DNA of 64,000 bases from Haloferax denitrificans ATCC 35960 (GTDB lineage: Archaea; Halobacteriota; Halobacteria; Halobacteriales; Haloferacaceae). Under the pieces are notes generated by a model. The model was not told the DNA's origin. It ran no database searches and saw nothing but the letters and a program-made list of their open reading frames with translations. Below are positions 25,527 through 34,306 of the stretch, piece after piece. The stretch lies in the NCBI RefSeq assembly GCF_000337795.1, contig NZ_AOLP01000012.1:1-64000 (forward strand). The letters run 5' to 3'. Made by a program: the position numbers and the translations under genes. Numbering within the stretch: the stretch's first letter is position 1; every line of letters begins with the position of its first letter.

Positions 25527-26408
25527 TCAGGATTCGAATACTTCTGCCCCGCGACCGACCCGCGTCTTGTAGGCGCGGGCGTCCACGTCCGCCTCGTCGA
25601 ACGCTTCGAGCATCGCGCCGGCGACGCGGGTGCGGTCGGCGGCTTGGCAGACGCCGAGGACCGACGGGCCGGCACCGGAGACGGTGACGCCGGTCGCGCC
25701 CGCGTCGAGGGCGGCCTCGCGGACCTCGTGGTAGCCGTTGATGAGTTCCGCTCGCGCGGGCGTGACGACGCGGTCGTCCATCCCCGCGCCGACGAGGTCG
25801 GCGTCGCGGCGGCACATGCCAACCGCGAGGGTCGCCGCCCGGCCGACCGTGTGGACCATGTCCTCGATGCTGGCGTCGCTCGGGACGACGCGGCGGGCGT
25901 CGCGGGTCGAGACGGCGATTTCGGGGAGGCAGGCGACGAGCGGGATGTCGGCGTCGACGGTCGTCACGCCCTCGTCGGTCGCGACGGTGAAGCCGCCGAG
26001 GAGCGCGGGCGCGACGTTGTCGGCGTGGGCCTCGCCGGAGACGACCGCCTCGCCCTCGGCGGCGACGGGGACGAGTTCCTCGCGGGAGAGGCCGCGGTCG
26101 TACAGTTCGTTCAGCGCGAGGGCGGCGGCGGCCGAACTCGCCGCCGACGACCCGAGGCCGGACGACGGGCGGACGCCCTTGTCGATGCGGATGTGCGCGG
26201 GGGCGTCGAGCGCCTCCGCGACCGCGCCGACGACGTTCCGGTCGGGGTCGGTCGGGATGTACTGACTTCCGACGCCGGTCACTTCGATCGTCGTCCGGTC
26301 CGCCCGTTCGACGTGCACGATGTCGGCGGGGCGGTCGAGAGCCACGCCGAAGACATCGAACCCACTTCCGAGGTTGGCGCTCGTGGCGGGTGCGCGGACC
26401 GTAACCAT
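25527..26408 (-). CDS. thrB: Homoserine kinase ThrB (GHMP family)
   Basis: 293 residues. It begins VRAPATSANLGSGFDVFG and has the GHMP ATP-loop RPSSGLGSSAASSAAAALAL at about residue 81, plus the C-terminal GATGVTVSGAGPSVLGV. It phosphorylates homoserine on the way to threonine. The promoter on the minus strand contains TTTTTATCTG about 27 nt upstream of the ATG. The neighbours are not threonine genes. Confidence 0.94.
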   Translation of the reverse strand: MVTVRAPATSANLGSGFDVFGVALDRPADIVHVERADRTTIEVTGVGSQYIPTDPDRNVVGAVAEALDAPAHIRIDKGVRPSSGLGSSAASSAAAALALNELYDRGLSREELVPVAAEGEAVVSGEAHADNVAPALLGGFTVATDEGVTTVDADIPLVACLPEIAVSTRDARRVVPSDASIEDMVHTVGRAATLAVGMCRRDADLVGAGMDDRVVTPARAELINGYHEVREAALDAGATGVTVSGAGPSVLGVCQAADRTRVAGAMLEAFDEADVDARAYKTRVGRGAEVFES

Positions 26409-26573
26409 GCCCCGCTGTTGCCTTATCGCAGATAAAAATGTGGCGAACGTCGCAACCGACCCCCGTCTCGGTCACTCGGCGGCCGCGATGATGCGCCCCG
26501 CGGTCGCCGACTCCGACGGCGGCGCATCCGGCCAATCAGAAAGGACTTTCCACCCGACGCCGAACGTCGGGGC

Positions 26574-27887
26574 ATGATAGGCATCGTCGGCGGCGGCATC
26601 GCGGGCCTCGCCGCGGCGTACCGACTCCAGAACCGGGGTCACGACGTTCGAGTCTTCGAGGCGGCCGACTCCCTCGGCGGCCTCGCCGCGACCTACGAGA
26701 CGGACGGCGACGACATCGAGAGGTTCTACCACCACCTCTCGAAGTCCGAAGAGACCATCGTCGAACTCGCCGGGGAACTCGGCCTCGAAGACGACTTGGA
26801 GTGGCGCATCGGCAAGAACGCCTACTACGTCGACGGCGTCGTCCACCCGCTGGACACCGCGTGGCAGATCGCCGCGTACCCCCACATGAGCCTCTACGAC
26901 AAGTTCCGCCTCGGGATGCTCACCCTCGGCGTCGACGTGCGCGGGGGCGTCCCCGACTTCGACGCCTACGAGGACCTCGCCGAGTACGAACACACCCCCA
27001 TCGAGGAGTTCGTCGTCGAGCACACGACCCGGGGCGTCTACGACAACTTCGTCGACCCGCTCCTCGACGGGAAGTTCGGCGAGCGCAAACACGACGTGTC
27101 GGCGTCGTGGTTCCTCGGACGCGTGCGCTTCCGCGGCGAGCGCGACCTGCTCCGCGGCGAGAAACTCGGCTACTTCGACGGCGGCTTCGCCCCCTTCATC
27201 GACGCGCTCGTCGAGGCGGTCGGCCGCGAGCACATCGAAACCGGCGCGCGCGTGACCGAACTCGACACCGCCGGCGAGGAAGTCTCGTCGCTGACCGTCG
27301 AGACCGACGACGGGACCGAGACCCACGAGGTCGAGTCGGTCGTCGTGGCGACGATGCCGAACGTGCTCGAAGACCTCACGGGCTTCCCCTGCGACATCGA
27401 CTTCCAGGGGGCGGTCTGCGGGCTGGCGACCATGTCGGAGTCGCTGATGGACACCTACTGGCTCAACATCGCCCACGACGCGCCGTTCGGGTCGCTCATC
27501 GAGCACACGAACTTCGTGCCGAAAGAGCGCTACGGCGGCGACCACCTGCTGTACGTCGCCAGTTACGTGCAGGGGCCGCACGAAGAGCTCTGGCAGATGA
27601 GCGACGAGGAGGTCGAAGACGCGTGGTTCGACGAGATAGAAGACATGTTCCCCGACTTCGACCGCAGAGCGGTCGAGGAGTTCAAAATCGCGCGTAACCC
27701 CCGCGCCGGCCCGGTGTACGAGCGGGGCTATCTCGACCTCGTGGTCCCCTACGACCTCGGCGACGACGTTGCCGAGGGCGTCTACTACGCCGGCATGGCC
27801 TCCGAAGCGCAGTACCCCGAGCGGTCGCTGAACGGCGGTATCGTCGCCGGCTACGAGGTCGCAGACCGAATCGACCGGAGCCTGTAG
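26574..27887 (+). CDS. FAD-dependent amine-oxidase/protoporphyrinogen-oxidase-like oxidoreductase
   Basis: 437 residues. The N-terminal dinucleotide-binding motif is IGIVGGGIAGLAAAYRL, with EAADSLGGLAATY (FAD ribose/pyrophosphate contacts). A C-terminal GVYYAGMASEAQYPERSLN closes the FAD site. The FYHHLSKSEETI and VDPLLDGKFGE segments resemble the UDP-galactopyranose-mutase/protoporphyrinogen-oxidase-like group. The substrate is unknown; carotenoid, haem or sugar chemistry are all possible. Confidence 0.8.
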   Translation: MIGIVGGGIAGLAAAYRLQNRGHDVRVFEAADSLGGLAATYETDGDDIERFYHHLSKSEETIVELAGELGLEDDLEWRIGKNAYYVDGVVHPLDTAWQIAAYPHMSLYDKFRLGMLTLGVDVRGGVPDFDAYEDLAEYEHTPIEEFVVEHTTRGVYDNFVDPLLDGKFGERKHDVSASWFLGRVRFRGERDLLRGEKLGYFDGGFAPFIDALVEAVGREHIETGARVTELDTAGEEVSSLTVETDDGTETHEVESVVVATMPNVLEDLTGFPCDIDFQGAVCGLATMSESLMDTYWLNIAHDAPFGSLIEHTNFVPKERYGGDHLLYVASYVQGPHEELWQMSDEEVEDAWFDEIEDMFPDFDRRAVEEFKIARNPRAGPVYERGYLDLVVPYDLGDDVAEGVYYAGMASEAQYPERSLNGGIVAGYEVADRIDRSL

Positions 27888-28018
27888 CGGCGTCGGCTCC
27901 GAGTTTCGAGGCTCTTCTCACCCGCTCGCGGCGCTCGCGCCGTGCCGCGTTCTCTCGTGCCGCGCAGTCGCACACTTACCGGCAAACGGTTTCCCGTTCG
28001 CAACCCCTTTTTAAGTGG

Positions 28019-28038
28019 CTGACTGACTAGTCAGTTAG
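28019..28038. promoter_or_regulatory. Palindromic operator overlapping the TetR-MATE promoter
   Basis: A perfect dyad ACTGACTAGTCAGT (28022-28035) extends with one mismatch on each side to 28019-28038. It lies between a TATA-like TTTTTAAG (28008-28015) and the GTG start at 28038, exactly where a repressor would block initiation. Autoregulation by the TetR-family protein encoded next is the simplest reading. Confidence 0.65.
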
Positions 28039-28697
28039 TGAGTGCAGACGAAACGCCGGACCAGTCGGTCCCCGACGAGGTCCACGAAGAACTGATGGCC
28101 GCGACCTACCGGGCGCTGTGCGCCCACGGCTACGCGGACCTGACGATGCAACGAATCGCCGACGAGGCCGGCAAGAGCAAGTCCCTCCTCCACTACCACT
28201 ACGGGACGAAACAGGAACTGCTCGTCGCCTTTCTCGGCTACCTGTTCGACCGCTTCGAAGCGCGGGTCGCCGCGACCGAGGGCGACGCCCCCGAGACGCG
28301 CCTCCGGGTCCTCCTCGACAAGATGGTCCCCGGCGCGGACGACGACCGCGACTACGACCGCTTCGGCCTGGCGCTCAACGAACTGCGGACGCAGGCTCCC
28401 TACGTCGAGGCCTACCGCGAGCAGATCGCCCGCAACGAGGCGGTCATCCGCCGCCGGCTCGCCGACATCATCCGCGAGGGCGTCGAGAAGGGTGACTTCC
28501 GCGAGGTCGACGCCGACCGGACCGCGTCGCTCCTCTTCGCCGCGCTCGACGGCGCGCGCCTCCAGCGCGTCGCCGTGACGGACCCCTCGGGCACCGAGAC
28601 GGCGAGCCAGTCCGCTTTCGACGCGCCGACCGAGGTCCGCGCCGCGCTCGACGAGTTCGTCGTCGAGAACCTCGTGCGCGAGGGGGGCGACGAATGA
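28038..28697 (+). CDS. TetR/AcrR-family transcriptional regulator
   Basis: 219 residues from a GTG. The N-terminal helix-turn-helix is YADLTMQRIADEAGKSKSLLHYHYGTKQELL, a textbook TetR DNA-binding domain. The C-terminal helical ligand-binding region includes MVPGADDDRDYD. It overlaps the MATE efflux gene as ATGA, so it most likely represses its own operon and responds to a compound that the pump exports. The operator candidate is just upstream. Confidence 0.92.
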   Translation: MSADETPDQSVPDEVHEELMAATYRALCAHGYADLTMQRIADEAGKSKSLLHYHYGTKQELLVAFLGYLFDRFEARVAATEGDAPETRLRVLLDKMVPGADDDRDYDRFGLALNELRTQAPYVEAYREQIARNEAVIRRRLADIIREGVEKGDFREVDADRTASLLFAALDGARLQRVAVTDPSGTETASQSAFDAPTEVRAALDEFVVENLVREGGDE

Positions 28698-30178
28698 GCG
28701 CGAAGGCCCGGGACGTCAACCTCGTCGACGGCGACCTCGTCAAGCCGATGTTGGTGCTGTCGCTCCCGCTCGTCTTCTCGCAGATCATGCAGGTGGCGTA
28801 CAACCTCGCCGACACCTTCTGGGTCGGCCGCGTCGGCTCCGAGGCCGTCTCGGCGCTGTCGTTTTCGTGGCCGCTCGTCTTCCTCATGATTTCGTTCGGC
28901 GGCGGCTTCACCGTCGCGGGGACGGTCCTCGTCGCCCAGAACAAGGGCGCGGGCAACCACGACGAAGTCGACCACGCCGCCGGCCAGACCCTCGGGTTCG
29001 TCATCCTGCTCTCGGCCGGGTTCGCGGTCATCGGCTATCTGTTGACGCCGATACTGCTCCCGCTCATCGGGACGACGCCCGGCACGGAAGTCCACCAGTT
29101 GGCGGTCGACTACACGCGCACTATCTTCTTCGGCGTCGCGTTCATGTTCGGCTTCTTCATCTTTCAGGCGCTCCTCCGCGGGTGGGGCGACACGAGGACG
29201 CCGATGTACCTGATGGCGCTCGGCGTCGTCATCAACGTCTTCCTCGACCCGTTTCTCATCCTCGGGTTCAACTCGAACCCGATATTCGGCCTCGTCGGCC
29301 TCGAAGGCCTCGGACAGTCGCTTTTCGCCGCGACCGGCTTCACCGGCTTCGGCGTGCAGGGCGCGGCCATCGCCACGGTGTTCTCCCGCGGCGTCGGCGC
29401 GCTCGTCGGCTTCTGGCTCCTGCTGTCGGGGCGGGTCGGCATCAGCCTCTCGCCGCGCGACCTGATTCCGGAGCGCGAGACGGTCGAGCGCATCGTCCGC
29501 ATCGGCGCGCCGTCGAGCATCGAGCAGTCGACCCGCGCGCTCGGCGTGACCGCTCTCACGGCGCTCGTCGCCTACGCCGCCGTCAACGCCGGCGGGGCCA
29601 GCACCGAGACCGCGGTCGCCGCGTTCGGTATCGGCAACCGCCTCAACTCGCTCGTCTTCCTGCCGGCAATCGGCCTCGCGCAGGGGACCTCGACGGTCGT
29701 CGGCCAGAACCTCGGCGCGGACCAGCCGGACCGCGCCGAACGCGCCGTGTTCTGGGGTATCGGCATCATCGTCTCCGCGCTGGTGTTCGTCTCCGCCGCC
29801 GCGTACCTGTTCGCCGAGCCAATCGTCTCGGTGTTCATCCCCGGCGAGGCGGAGGTCATCGCCATCGGCGTCGACTACCTCCGCATCATCGGCCCGACGT
29901 TCCTGTTCCTCGGGGCGTTCAACGTCGTCAACGGCGGGTTCCGCGGGAGCGGCTCGACCCGGACGGCCATGGTGTTCTCGCTCATCTCGCTGTGGGTGCT
30001 TCGCATCCCCGCGGCGTTCGTCCTCGTGGAGTTCTTCTCCATGGGGCCGACCGGCATCTGGTACGGCATCGCCTTCTCGAACGTCGGAGTGGCGATTCTC
30101 GCCTTCGCGTGGTTCACCCGCGGGACGTGGAAAAACAGCGTCGTCGACGTCGGCCCCGCCGTGCCGACCGACGACTGA
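28694..30178 (+). CDS. MATE-family multidrug/metabolite efflux transporter
   Basis: 494 residues with 12 hydrophobic segments in two homologous halves. It starts LVDGDLVKPMLVLSLPLVFSQ. Motifs include YNLADTFWVGRVGSEAVSAL in the first half and FGIGNRLNSLVFLPAIGLAQ in the second, both diagnostic of MATE antiporters. It exports cationic or other compounds using a sodium or proton gradient. The ATGA overlap with the tetR gene shows translational coupling. Confidence 0.93.
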   Translation: MSAKARDVNLVDGDLVKPMLVLSLPLVFSQIMQVAYNLADTFWVGRVGSEAVSALSFSWPLVFLMISFGGGFTVAGTVLVAQNKGAGNHDEVDHAAGQTLGFVILLSAGFAVIGYLLTPILLPLIGTTPGTEVHQLAVDYTRTIFFGVAFMFGFFIFQALLRGWGDTRTPMYLMALGVVINVFLDPFLILGFNSNPIFGLVGLEGLGQSLFAATGFTGFGVQGAAIATVFSRGVGALVGFWLLLSGRVGISLSPRDLIPERETVERIVRIGAPSSIEQSTRALGVTALTALVAYAAVNAGGASTETAVAAFGIGNRLNSLVFLPAIGLAQGTSTVVGQNLGADQPDRAERAVFWGIGIIVSALVFVSAAAYLFAEPIVSVFIPGEAEVIAIGVDYLRIIGPTFLFLGAFNVVNGGFRGSGSTRTAMVFSLISLWVLRIPAAFVLVEFFSMGPTGIWYGIAFSNVGVAILAFAWFTRGTWKNSVVDVGPAVPTDD

Positions 30179-30217
30179 GCGGGAACCGCCCCCGCGCGGG
30201 CCTCCGAGCGACCCCTC

Positions 30218-30820
30218 TTAGGCGGTCTTCTCGTCGGTTCGGTCGACGTCCTGCATCCCCGGCGCGGCCGACACGTCCACGTCTTCGGGCTCGTCGGTCC
30301 CGCCGACGCCGACCTCGCCGGAGTCGTCTTCGACGTACACGTCGTCGGCGAAGCCGCCCTCCGCGTGGGGGTGGTCCGGGTCGTCGAGTTTGTCGAGCGT
30401 CGCGGGCGCGTCCGGGATGTCGATGGTGCGGAACTCGCCCAGCGGCTCCGCGATGTCGATGCCGTGGCGCTCGAAGAACTCCTCGTAGCGCTCGTAGTGG
30501 GCCTCGATTTCGTCCACCGGAATCTCCATCATCTCGGTCCAGCCGTGGTTGTAGAAGTCGAAGTTGGCCTGGACGTGGGTTATCTCGCGGGCCTCGGCCT
30601 CGGGGTAGCCCGCGTCGAGCGCCGCGATGTAGGTGTCGAACGTGCACTCGAAGAACGCCGCCATGTGGTCCTCGCGCTCGTCTCTGCGGTCCGGGTCCGC
30701 GCGCTCGCCGAAGATGCGAACGTGGAGGTCCACCATCTTCTCGGTGGCGATGTCGCCGATGACCGGCATCGTGAGGGCCTTCTTCGTCGCGAAGTGGCGG
30801 ATGTTCTGGCGAATCTTCAT
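30218..30820 (-). CDS. Conserved haloarchaeal protein, DUF6149-like
   Basis: 200 residues. The first ~140 are a conserved helical domain (MKIRQNIRHFATKKALTMPV, VDLHVRIFGERADPDRRDER, FDFYNHGWTEMMEIP); the rest is an acidic, low-complexity tail. No catalytic motif is seen. I chose the ATG at 30820 because it begins the conserved sequence, with a TATA-like CTTTACG 27 nt upstream; an earlier ATG at 30859 is in the promoter. The DUF name is from memory. Confidence 0.7.
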   Translation of the reverse strand: MKIRQNIRHFATKKALTMPVIGDIATEKMVDLHVRIFGERADPDRRDEREDHMAAFFECTFDTYIAALDAGYPEAEAREITHVQANFDFYNHGWTEMMEIPVDEIEAHYERYEEFFERHGIDIAEPLGEFRTIDIPDAPATLDKLDDPDHPHAEGGFADDVYVEDDSGEVGVGGTDEPEDVDVSAAPGMQDVDRTDEKTA

Positions 30821-30994
30821 TTCGTCGTCCGCTTCGGGTCGAATACACGTAAAGACCACGTCTCCGGGGGCGTCGGTGTCGCGCGTCCCGCGGGCGACGC
30901 CGTGGGTCCCCCCGGCGCGAGTCGGGCGCGAGTCGGGCCTCCCGAACGAGATTTCACGACGTGATTTAATGCGCCTCGACCGTATGTGAGGGGT

Positions 30995-31903
30995 ATGAGC
31001 GACTCCGCATCCGTCGGCGAGGACTCGGTCCTCGACTGCGACGACTGCATCTCTCCGGCCGAAGCGTTCGGCATCGTCGCCGACGAGACCCGACTCACCA
31101 TCCTCGAAGCGCTCTGGGAGTCACCCGACCGCCCCGTCCCCTTCTCCGAACTCCGCCGCCGGGTCGGCGTCGACGACAGCGCGCGGTTCAACTACCACCT
31201 CGGAAAGCTCCGCGGCCAGTTCGTCCGCAAGACCGACGAGGGCTACGACTTCCGGCACGCCGGCGAGAAGGTCGTCCGCGCCGTGCTCGCGGGGACGTTC
31301 AACGAAGACCCCGTCCTCCCCGCCTTTTCGGCACCCGGCTCCTGCGTCGCCTGCGGCGGCTCGCTCGAAGCCGACTACGGCGACGAGAAACTCACTATCT
31401 CCTGTGCCGACTGCGCGCGCACCCACGCCCACGAGGAGTTCCCCCCCGGCGGCCTCGAAGGCCGCAGTTCCGAGGCGCTCCTGTCGGCGTTCGACCAGCG
31501 CGTGCGACACCTCCACTGCCTCGCCGCCGACGGCGTCTGCCCCGAGTGCGGCGGGACGACGAGCACCTCGCTGACCCGCGAGGCCGACCCGTTCGACCTC
31601 GACGTGGTCGTGACCCACCGCTGTGCCCAGTGCGCCTACGAGGCCGTCTCCCCCGTGGGACTGGTGCTCCTCGACGAGTCGACCGTCCTCGGCTTCCTCT
31701 CCTCGCGGGGCAACGACGTGTGCGGGACGGCCTTCTGGCGGTTCCCGTGGGTCGTCGGCGACGACGCGCTCACCGTCGTCTCCGAGGAGCCGTGGCGCAT
31801 CCGCGTCCGCATCGAACAGGACGACGCGGCGCTCGTCGTCGAACTCGACGGCGACCTGTCGGTCGTCGACTCCGCGGTCGAACCTGTTGATGAAATTGCA
31901 TAA
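30995..31903 (+). CDS. ArsR-like winged-helix regulator with zinc-ribbon domain
   Basis: 302 residues. An ArsR-like winged helix at about residues 20-95 has ISPAEAFGIVADETRLTILE and ARFNYHLGKLR. Two cysteine clusters follow: CVACGG with CADCART (about 110-140), and CPECGG with RCAQC (about 175-205). These form zinc-ribbon-like knuckles. The C-terminal part is a beta-rich domain. It probably regulates transcription; the zinc sites could be structural or sense redox or metal. A TATA-like GATTTAATG supports the ATG at 30995. The last ~20 nt of the gene and the spacer are distinctly AT-rich. Confidence 0.8.
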   Translation: MSDSASVGEDSVLDCDDCISPAEAFGIVADETRLTILEALWESPDRPVPFSELRRRVGVDDSARFNYHLGKLRGQFVRKTDEGYDFRHAGEKVVRAVLAGTFNEDPVLPAFSAPGSCVACGGSLEADYGDEKLTISCADCARTHAHEEFPPGGLEGRSSEALLSAFDQRVRHLHCLAADGVCPECGGTTSTSLTREADPFDLDVVVTHRCAQCAYEAVSPVGLVLLDESTVLGFLSSRGNDVCGTAFWRFPWVVGDDALTVVSEEPWRIRVRIEQDDAALVVELDGDLSVVDSAVEPVDEIA

Positions 31904-31962
31904 GTGCGCTCCGGTAAGCCCGCTTACAGAAATGTAATTCAGATTACTACTTTGGTGTGGGC

Positions 31963-31991
31963 GGTCGTCTCTCCAGACGAGGAGAACGACC
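31963..31991 (+). promoter_or_regulatory. Hairpin sequestering a Shine-Dalgarno sequence directly before a start codon
   Basis: GGTCGT-C-TCTCC (31963-31974), loop AGACGA, then GGAGA-ACGACC (31981-31991) form an 11-bp stem with one bulged C, ending at the base before the ATG. The Shine-Dalgarno GAGGAG (31979-31984) is partly in the loop and partly in the 3' arm. A competing hairpin CGTCT/AGACG (31966-31979) would free it. Confidence 0.6.
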
Positions 31992-32378
31992 ATGGTCAAC
32001 GACACTCACCTCGGCCGCGGCGACGTGCGAGAGACGATGCCGCGGCGGTTCGGGACGCTTTGGGAGACCGCTCTCGTCGCGGTCGCGGCGGTTATCGGCG
32101 TCTTCGCGGCGGGCGTCACTGCGACGCTCGTCGCTCCGGTCGCCCCGGGACTCGGCTTCGTGGCGCTGTTCCTCGGGTGGCCGCTCGGATTCGCCGTCGG
32201 CGTCGCCGGCGTCCGCGGGACCGTCCGCGCGGTCGCCGCCAGCGCCGTTCTCGACCGCGTCCGCGGCCTCGTCGGCGACGCGCCCGCTCGCGGCGGCGAC
32301 GACGCGGCGTCGGCACCGTCGGAGTGCCCCGCGGCCACCGACGGCGGCTTCGCCGAGCGGGTCGGTGAGACGCAGTAA
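31992..32378 (+). CDS. Small membrane protein of unknown function
   Basis: 128 residues with two hydrophobic helices (about 25-47 and 50-72) flanked by an N-terminal basic stretch (RETMPRRFGTLWET) and a polar C-terminal tail. No domain is recognised. Unlike most genes here it has a strong Shine-Dalgarno sequence (GAGGAG, 7 nt before the ATG), embedded in a hairpin, so translation is probably regulated. Confidence 0.65.
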   Translation: MVNDTHLGRGDVRETMPRRFGTLWETALVAVAAVIGVFAAGVTATLVAPVAPGLGFVALFLGWPLGFAVGVAGVRGTVRAVAASAVLDRVRGLVGDAPARGGDDAASAPSECPAATDGGFAERVGETQ

Positions 32379-32485
32379 CGCTCGCGATTCGGCTCCCGTC
32401 TCCCCATCTCGCCCCGTTTTCCGCCTGCGAAACAATCATGAGGGAGATAGCAATCCACATTAACCCCGAATACAAACGTCGGGTC

Positions 32486-33727
32486 ATGAGCCAATCGTAC
32501 GTGATCGTCGGCGACGGTATCGCCGGGGCCTCAGCGGCTGAGACACTCCGCGAAGAGGAACCCGACGCCGACATCACCATCATCACGGACGAGGGCGAAC
32601 CGCTGTACAACCGCATTCTCATCAAGGAATTCGCCAAGGGCAAACTGCCCGAGGCCCCCATCTCCATCCACGACGAGTCGTGGTACGACGACCGCGACGT
32701 GGACCTCGAACTCAACACGCTCGTCACGGACATCGACCCCGAGGGCCACACCGTCACCGCCCACGACGGCACCGAGTACGACTACGACAAACTCCTCCTC
32801 GCCATCGGCGGCACGCCGACCCAACTCCCCGTCGAGAACTCCGACGCCGAGGGCATCCACCACTTCTGGACGTTCCAGGACGCCCGCGACATCAAAGAGC
32901 ACATCGAGGGCGCGGACAACTCCGTCGTCATCGGCGCGGGCCTGCTCGGCATCGACCTCGCGGCCATCACGGCCGCTCAGGAGGTCGAGGGCAAGTATCT
33001 CATGCGCGGCAAGGCGTGGTGGCGCTACGCGCTCTCCGAGGAGGGCGCGGAAATCATCCACGAGGCGCTCCGCGAGCGCAACGTCGAACCCGTCTTCGAC
33101 TCCGGCGTCGACTACTTCGAGGTCGACGAGAACGACCGCGTCACGACCGCCGTCGACCCCAACGGCGACCGCTACGACGCCGACTTCGTCGGCATCGCCA
33201 TCGGCCTGAACTTCAACACGGAGATTCTCGGTGGCACCGACATCGAGTACGACAACGGCATCTACACGGACGAGTTCATGCGGACGAACCACGACGACAT
33301 CTTCGCGGCCGGTGACATCACCGAGTTCCACGACCTCATCCTCGGCGACCGCGCCCAGAACGGCGCGTGGGGCTCCGCCAAAGAGCAGGGCACCATCGCG
33401 GCCAAGAACATGGTCGACTACGGCTCCGAGGAGTTCCGCTGGGTCTCGTCGTACTCCATCACCCACTTCGACTTCCCGTTCCTCTCGTTCGGCCACCCGA
33501 CGCTCGGCGACGACCACGTCGAGGCCAAGTACTCCGACACCGAGTGGCGGCGCCTCGCCATCAAGGACGGCAAAATCGTCGGCGGCGTCCTCATCGGCGA
33601 CCTCTCGCCGCAGACGAAGTACAAGAAGCTCATGCGCGAACAGGTCGACGTGAGCGGCCAGAAGGAGGTCCTCGTCAAGCAGGACTTCCAGCTCGACGAC
33701 CTCGAAGGCGCGGCGGCCGAACAGTAA
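32486..33727 (+). CDS. NAD(P)/FAD-dependent oxidoreductase (nitrite-reductase/rubredoxin-reductase-like)
   Basis: 413 residues. FAD-binding motif is YVIVGDGIAGASAAETL at the N-terminus; the second Rossmann motif VVIGAGLLGIDLAAI (near residue 150) binds NAD(P)H; DIFAAGDITEFHD is the C-terminal FAD motif. This is the pyridine nucleotide-disulfide oxidoreductase fold without a redox CxxxxC, as in rubredoxin/ferredoxin reductases and NirB-like subunits. The electron acceptor is not encoded nearby. I chose the ATG at 32486 because the motif begins there and an ATTAACC element lies 27 nt upstream. Confidence 0.85.
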   Translation: MSQSYVIVGDGIAGASAAETLREEEPDADITIITDEGEPLYNRILIKEFAKGKLPEAPISIHDESWYDDRDVDLELNTLVTDIDPEGHTVTAHDGTEYDYDKLLLAIGGTPTQLPVENSDAEGIHHFWTFQDARDIKEHIEGADNSVVIGAGLLGIDLAAITAAQEVEGKYLMRGKAWWRYALSEEGAEIIHEALRERNVEPVFDSGVDYFEVDENDRVTTAVDPNGDRYDADFVGIAIGLNFNTEILGGTDIEYDNGIYTDEFMRTNHDDIFAAGDITEFHDLILGDRAQNGAWGSAKEQGTIAAKNMVDYGSEEFRWVSSYSITHFDFPFLSFGHPTLGDDHVEAKYSDTEWRRLAIKDGKIVGGVLIGDLSPQTKYKKLMREQVDVSGQKEVLVKQDFQLDDLEGAAAEQ

Positions 33728-33940
33728 CTCGGGACCCGCTCCCGCTGTTTTCACCCGGCCAGCCGCGTCTGCGCGTGTTCCGCTCGGTCCGGCTCGGGCC
33801 CGACCGCGTCCGCGGTTCGCTCGCTTCCGTTTTGGCTCTCTTTCGTCCGGCGCGCTCACCGTCGCCAGCCCGCCCGTTCCCTCGTCGTCCCACGCCCCAA
33901 CGGCCAAACATTTATCTCTCTCCATGGAGTGTGTTACCAC

Positions 33941-34180
33941 ATGTCATCAAAAGACGGACAGCAACCGTCTTCTCCGGACGCCACCGCGCCGCCGACCGTC
34001 GCCCCCGTCTCCGACGTCCCGCCCAGCGTGCGCGTCCACCACTTCGACGAGTTGAGCGAGCGGACCCAACACGCGCTTGCGACCGCCAGCCCCGCCGGGT
34101 CGCTCGACATCGACCCGGCCACCTCGCGGCTCTCGCGGGGCGACGTCGTGGTGTTCACCGACTACGTCCGCGTCAAGTAA
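33941..34180 (+). CDS. Small conserved hypothetical protein
   Basis: 79 residues. A Pro/Ser/Thr-rich N-terminus precedes a compact segment, VRVHHFDELSERTQHALATA and DVVVFTDYVRV, that looks like a small haloarchaeal domain of unknown function. A TATA-like CATTTATCTC lies 27 nt before the ATG at 33941, good support for expression. The upstream 213-nt spacer shows only T-rich tracts. Confidence 0.6.
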   Translation: MSSKDGQQPSSPDATAPPTVAPVSDVPPSVRVHHFDELSERTQHALATASPAGSLDIDPATSRLSRGDVVVFTDYVRVK

Positions 34181-34306
34181 TTTCTCTGCGCACGCCCCGT
34201 CGCCCGCGTTCGCAACCCGTCTCGGTCGCCGTCGAGCCGTCGGTCTCCCGCTCGCGGACGGCCGGGACCGAAGTCGTTTTCCACGCGTCGCCGCCTATCG
34301 CCGGGT

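Noticed and set aside
28038-30178. Reading the TetR-MATE pair as a horizontally acquired island
   Set aside because: GC content and codon use match the neighbours and there are no flanking repeats or integrase.
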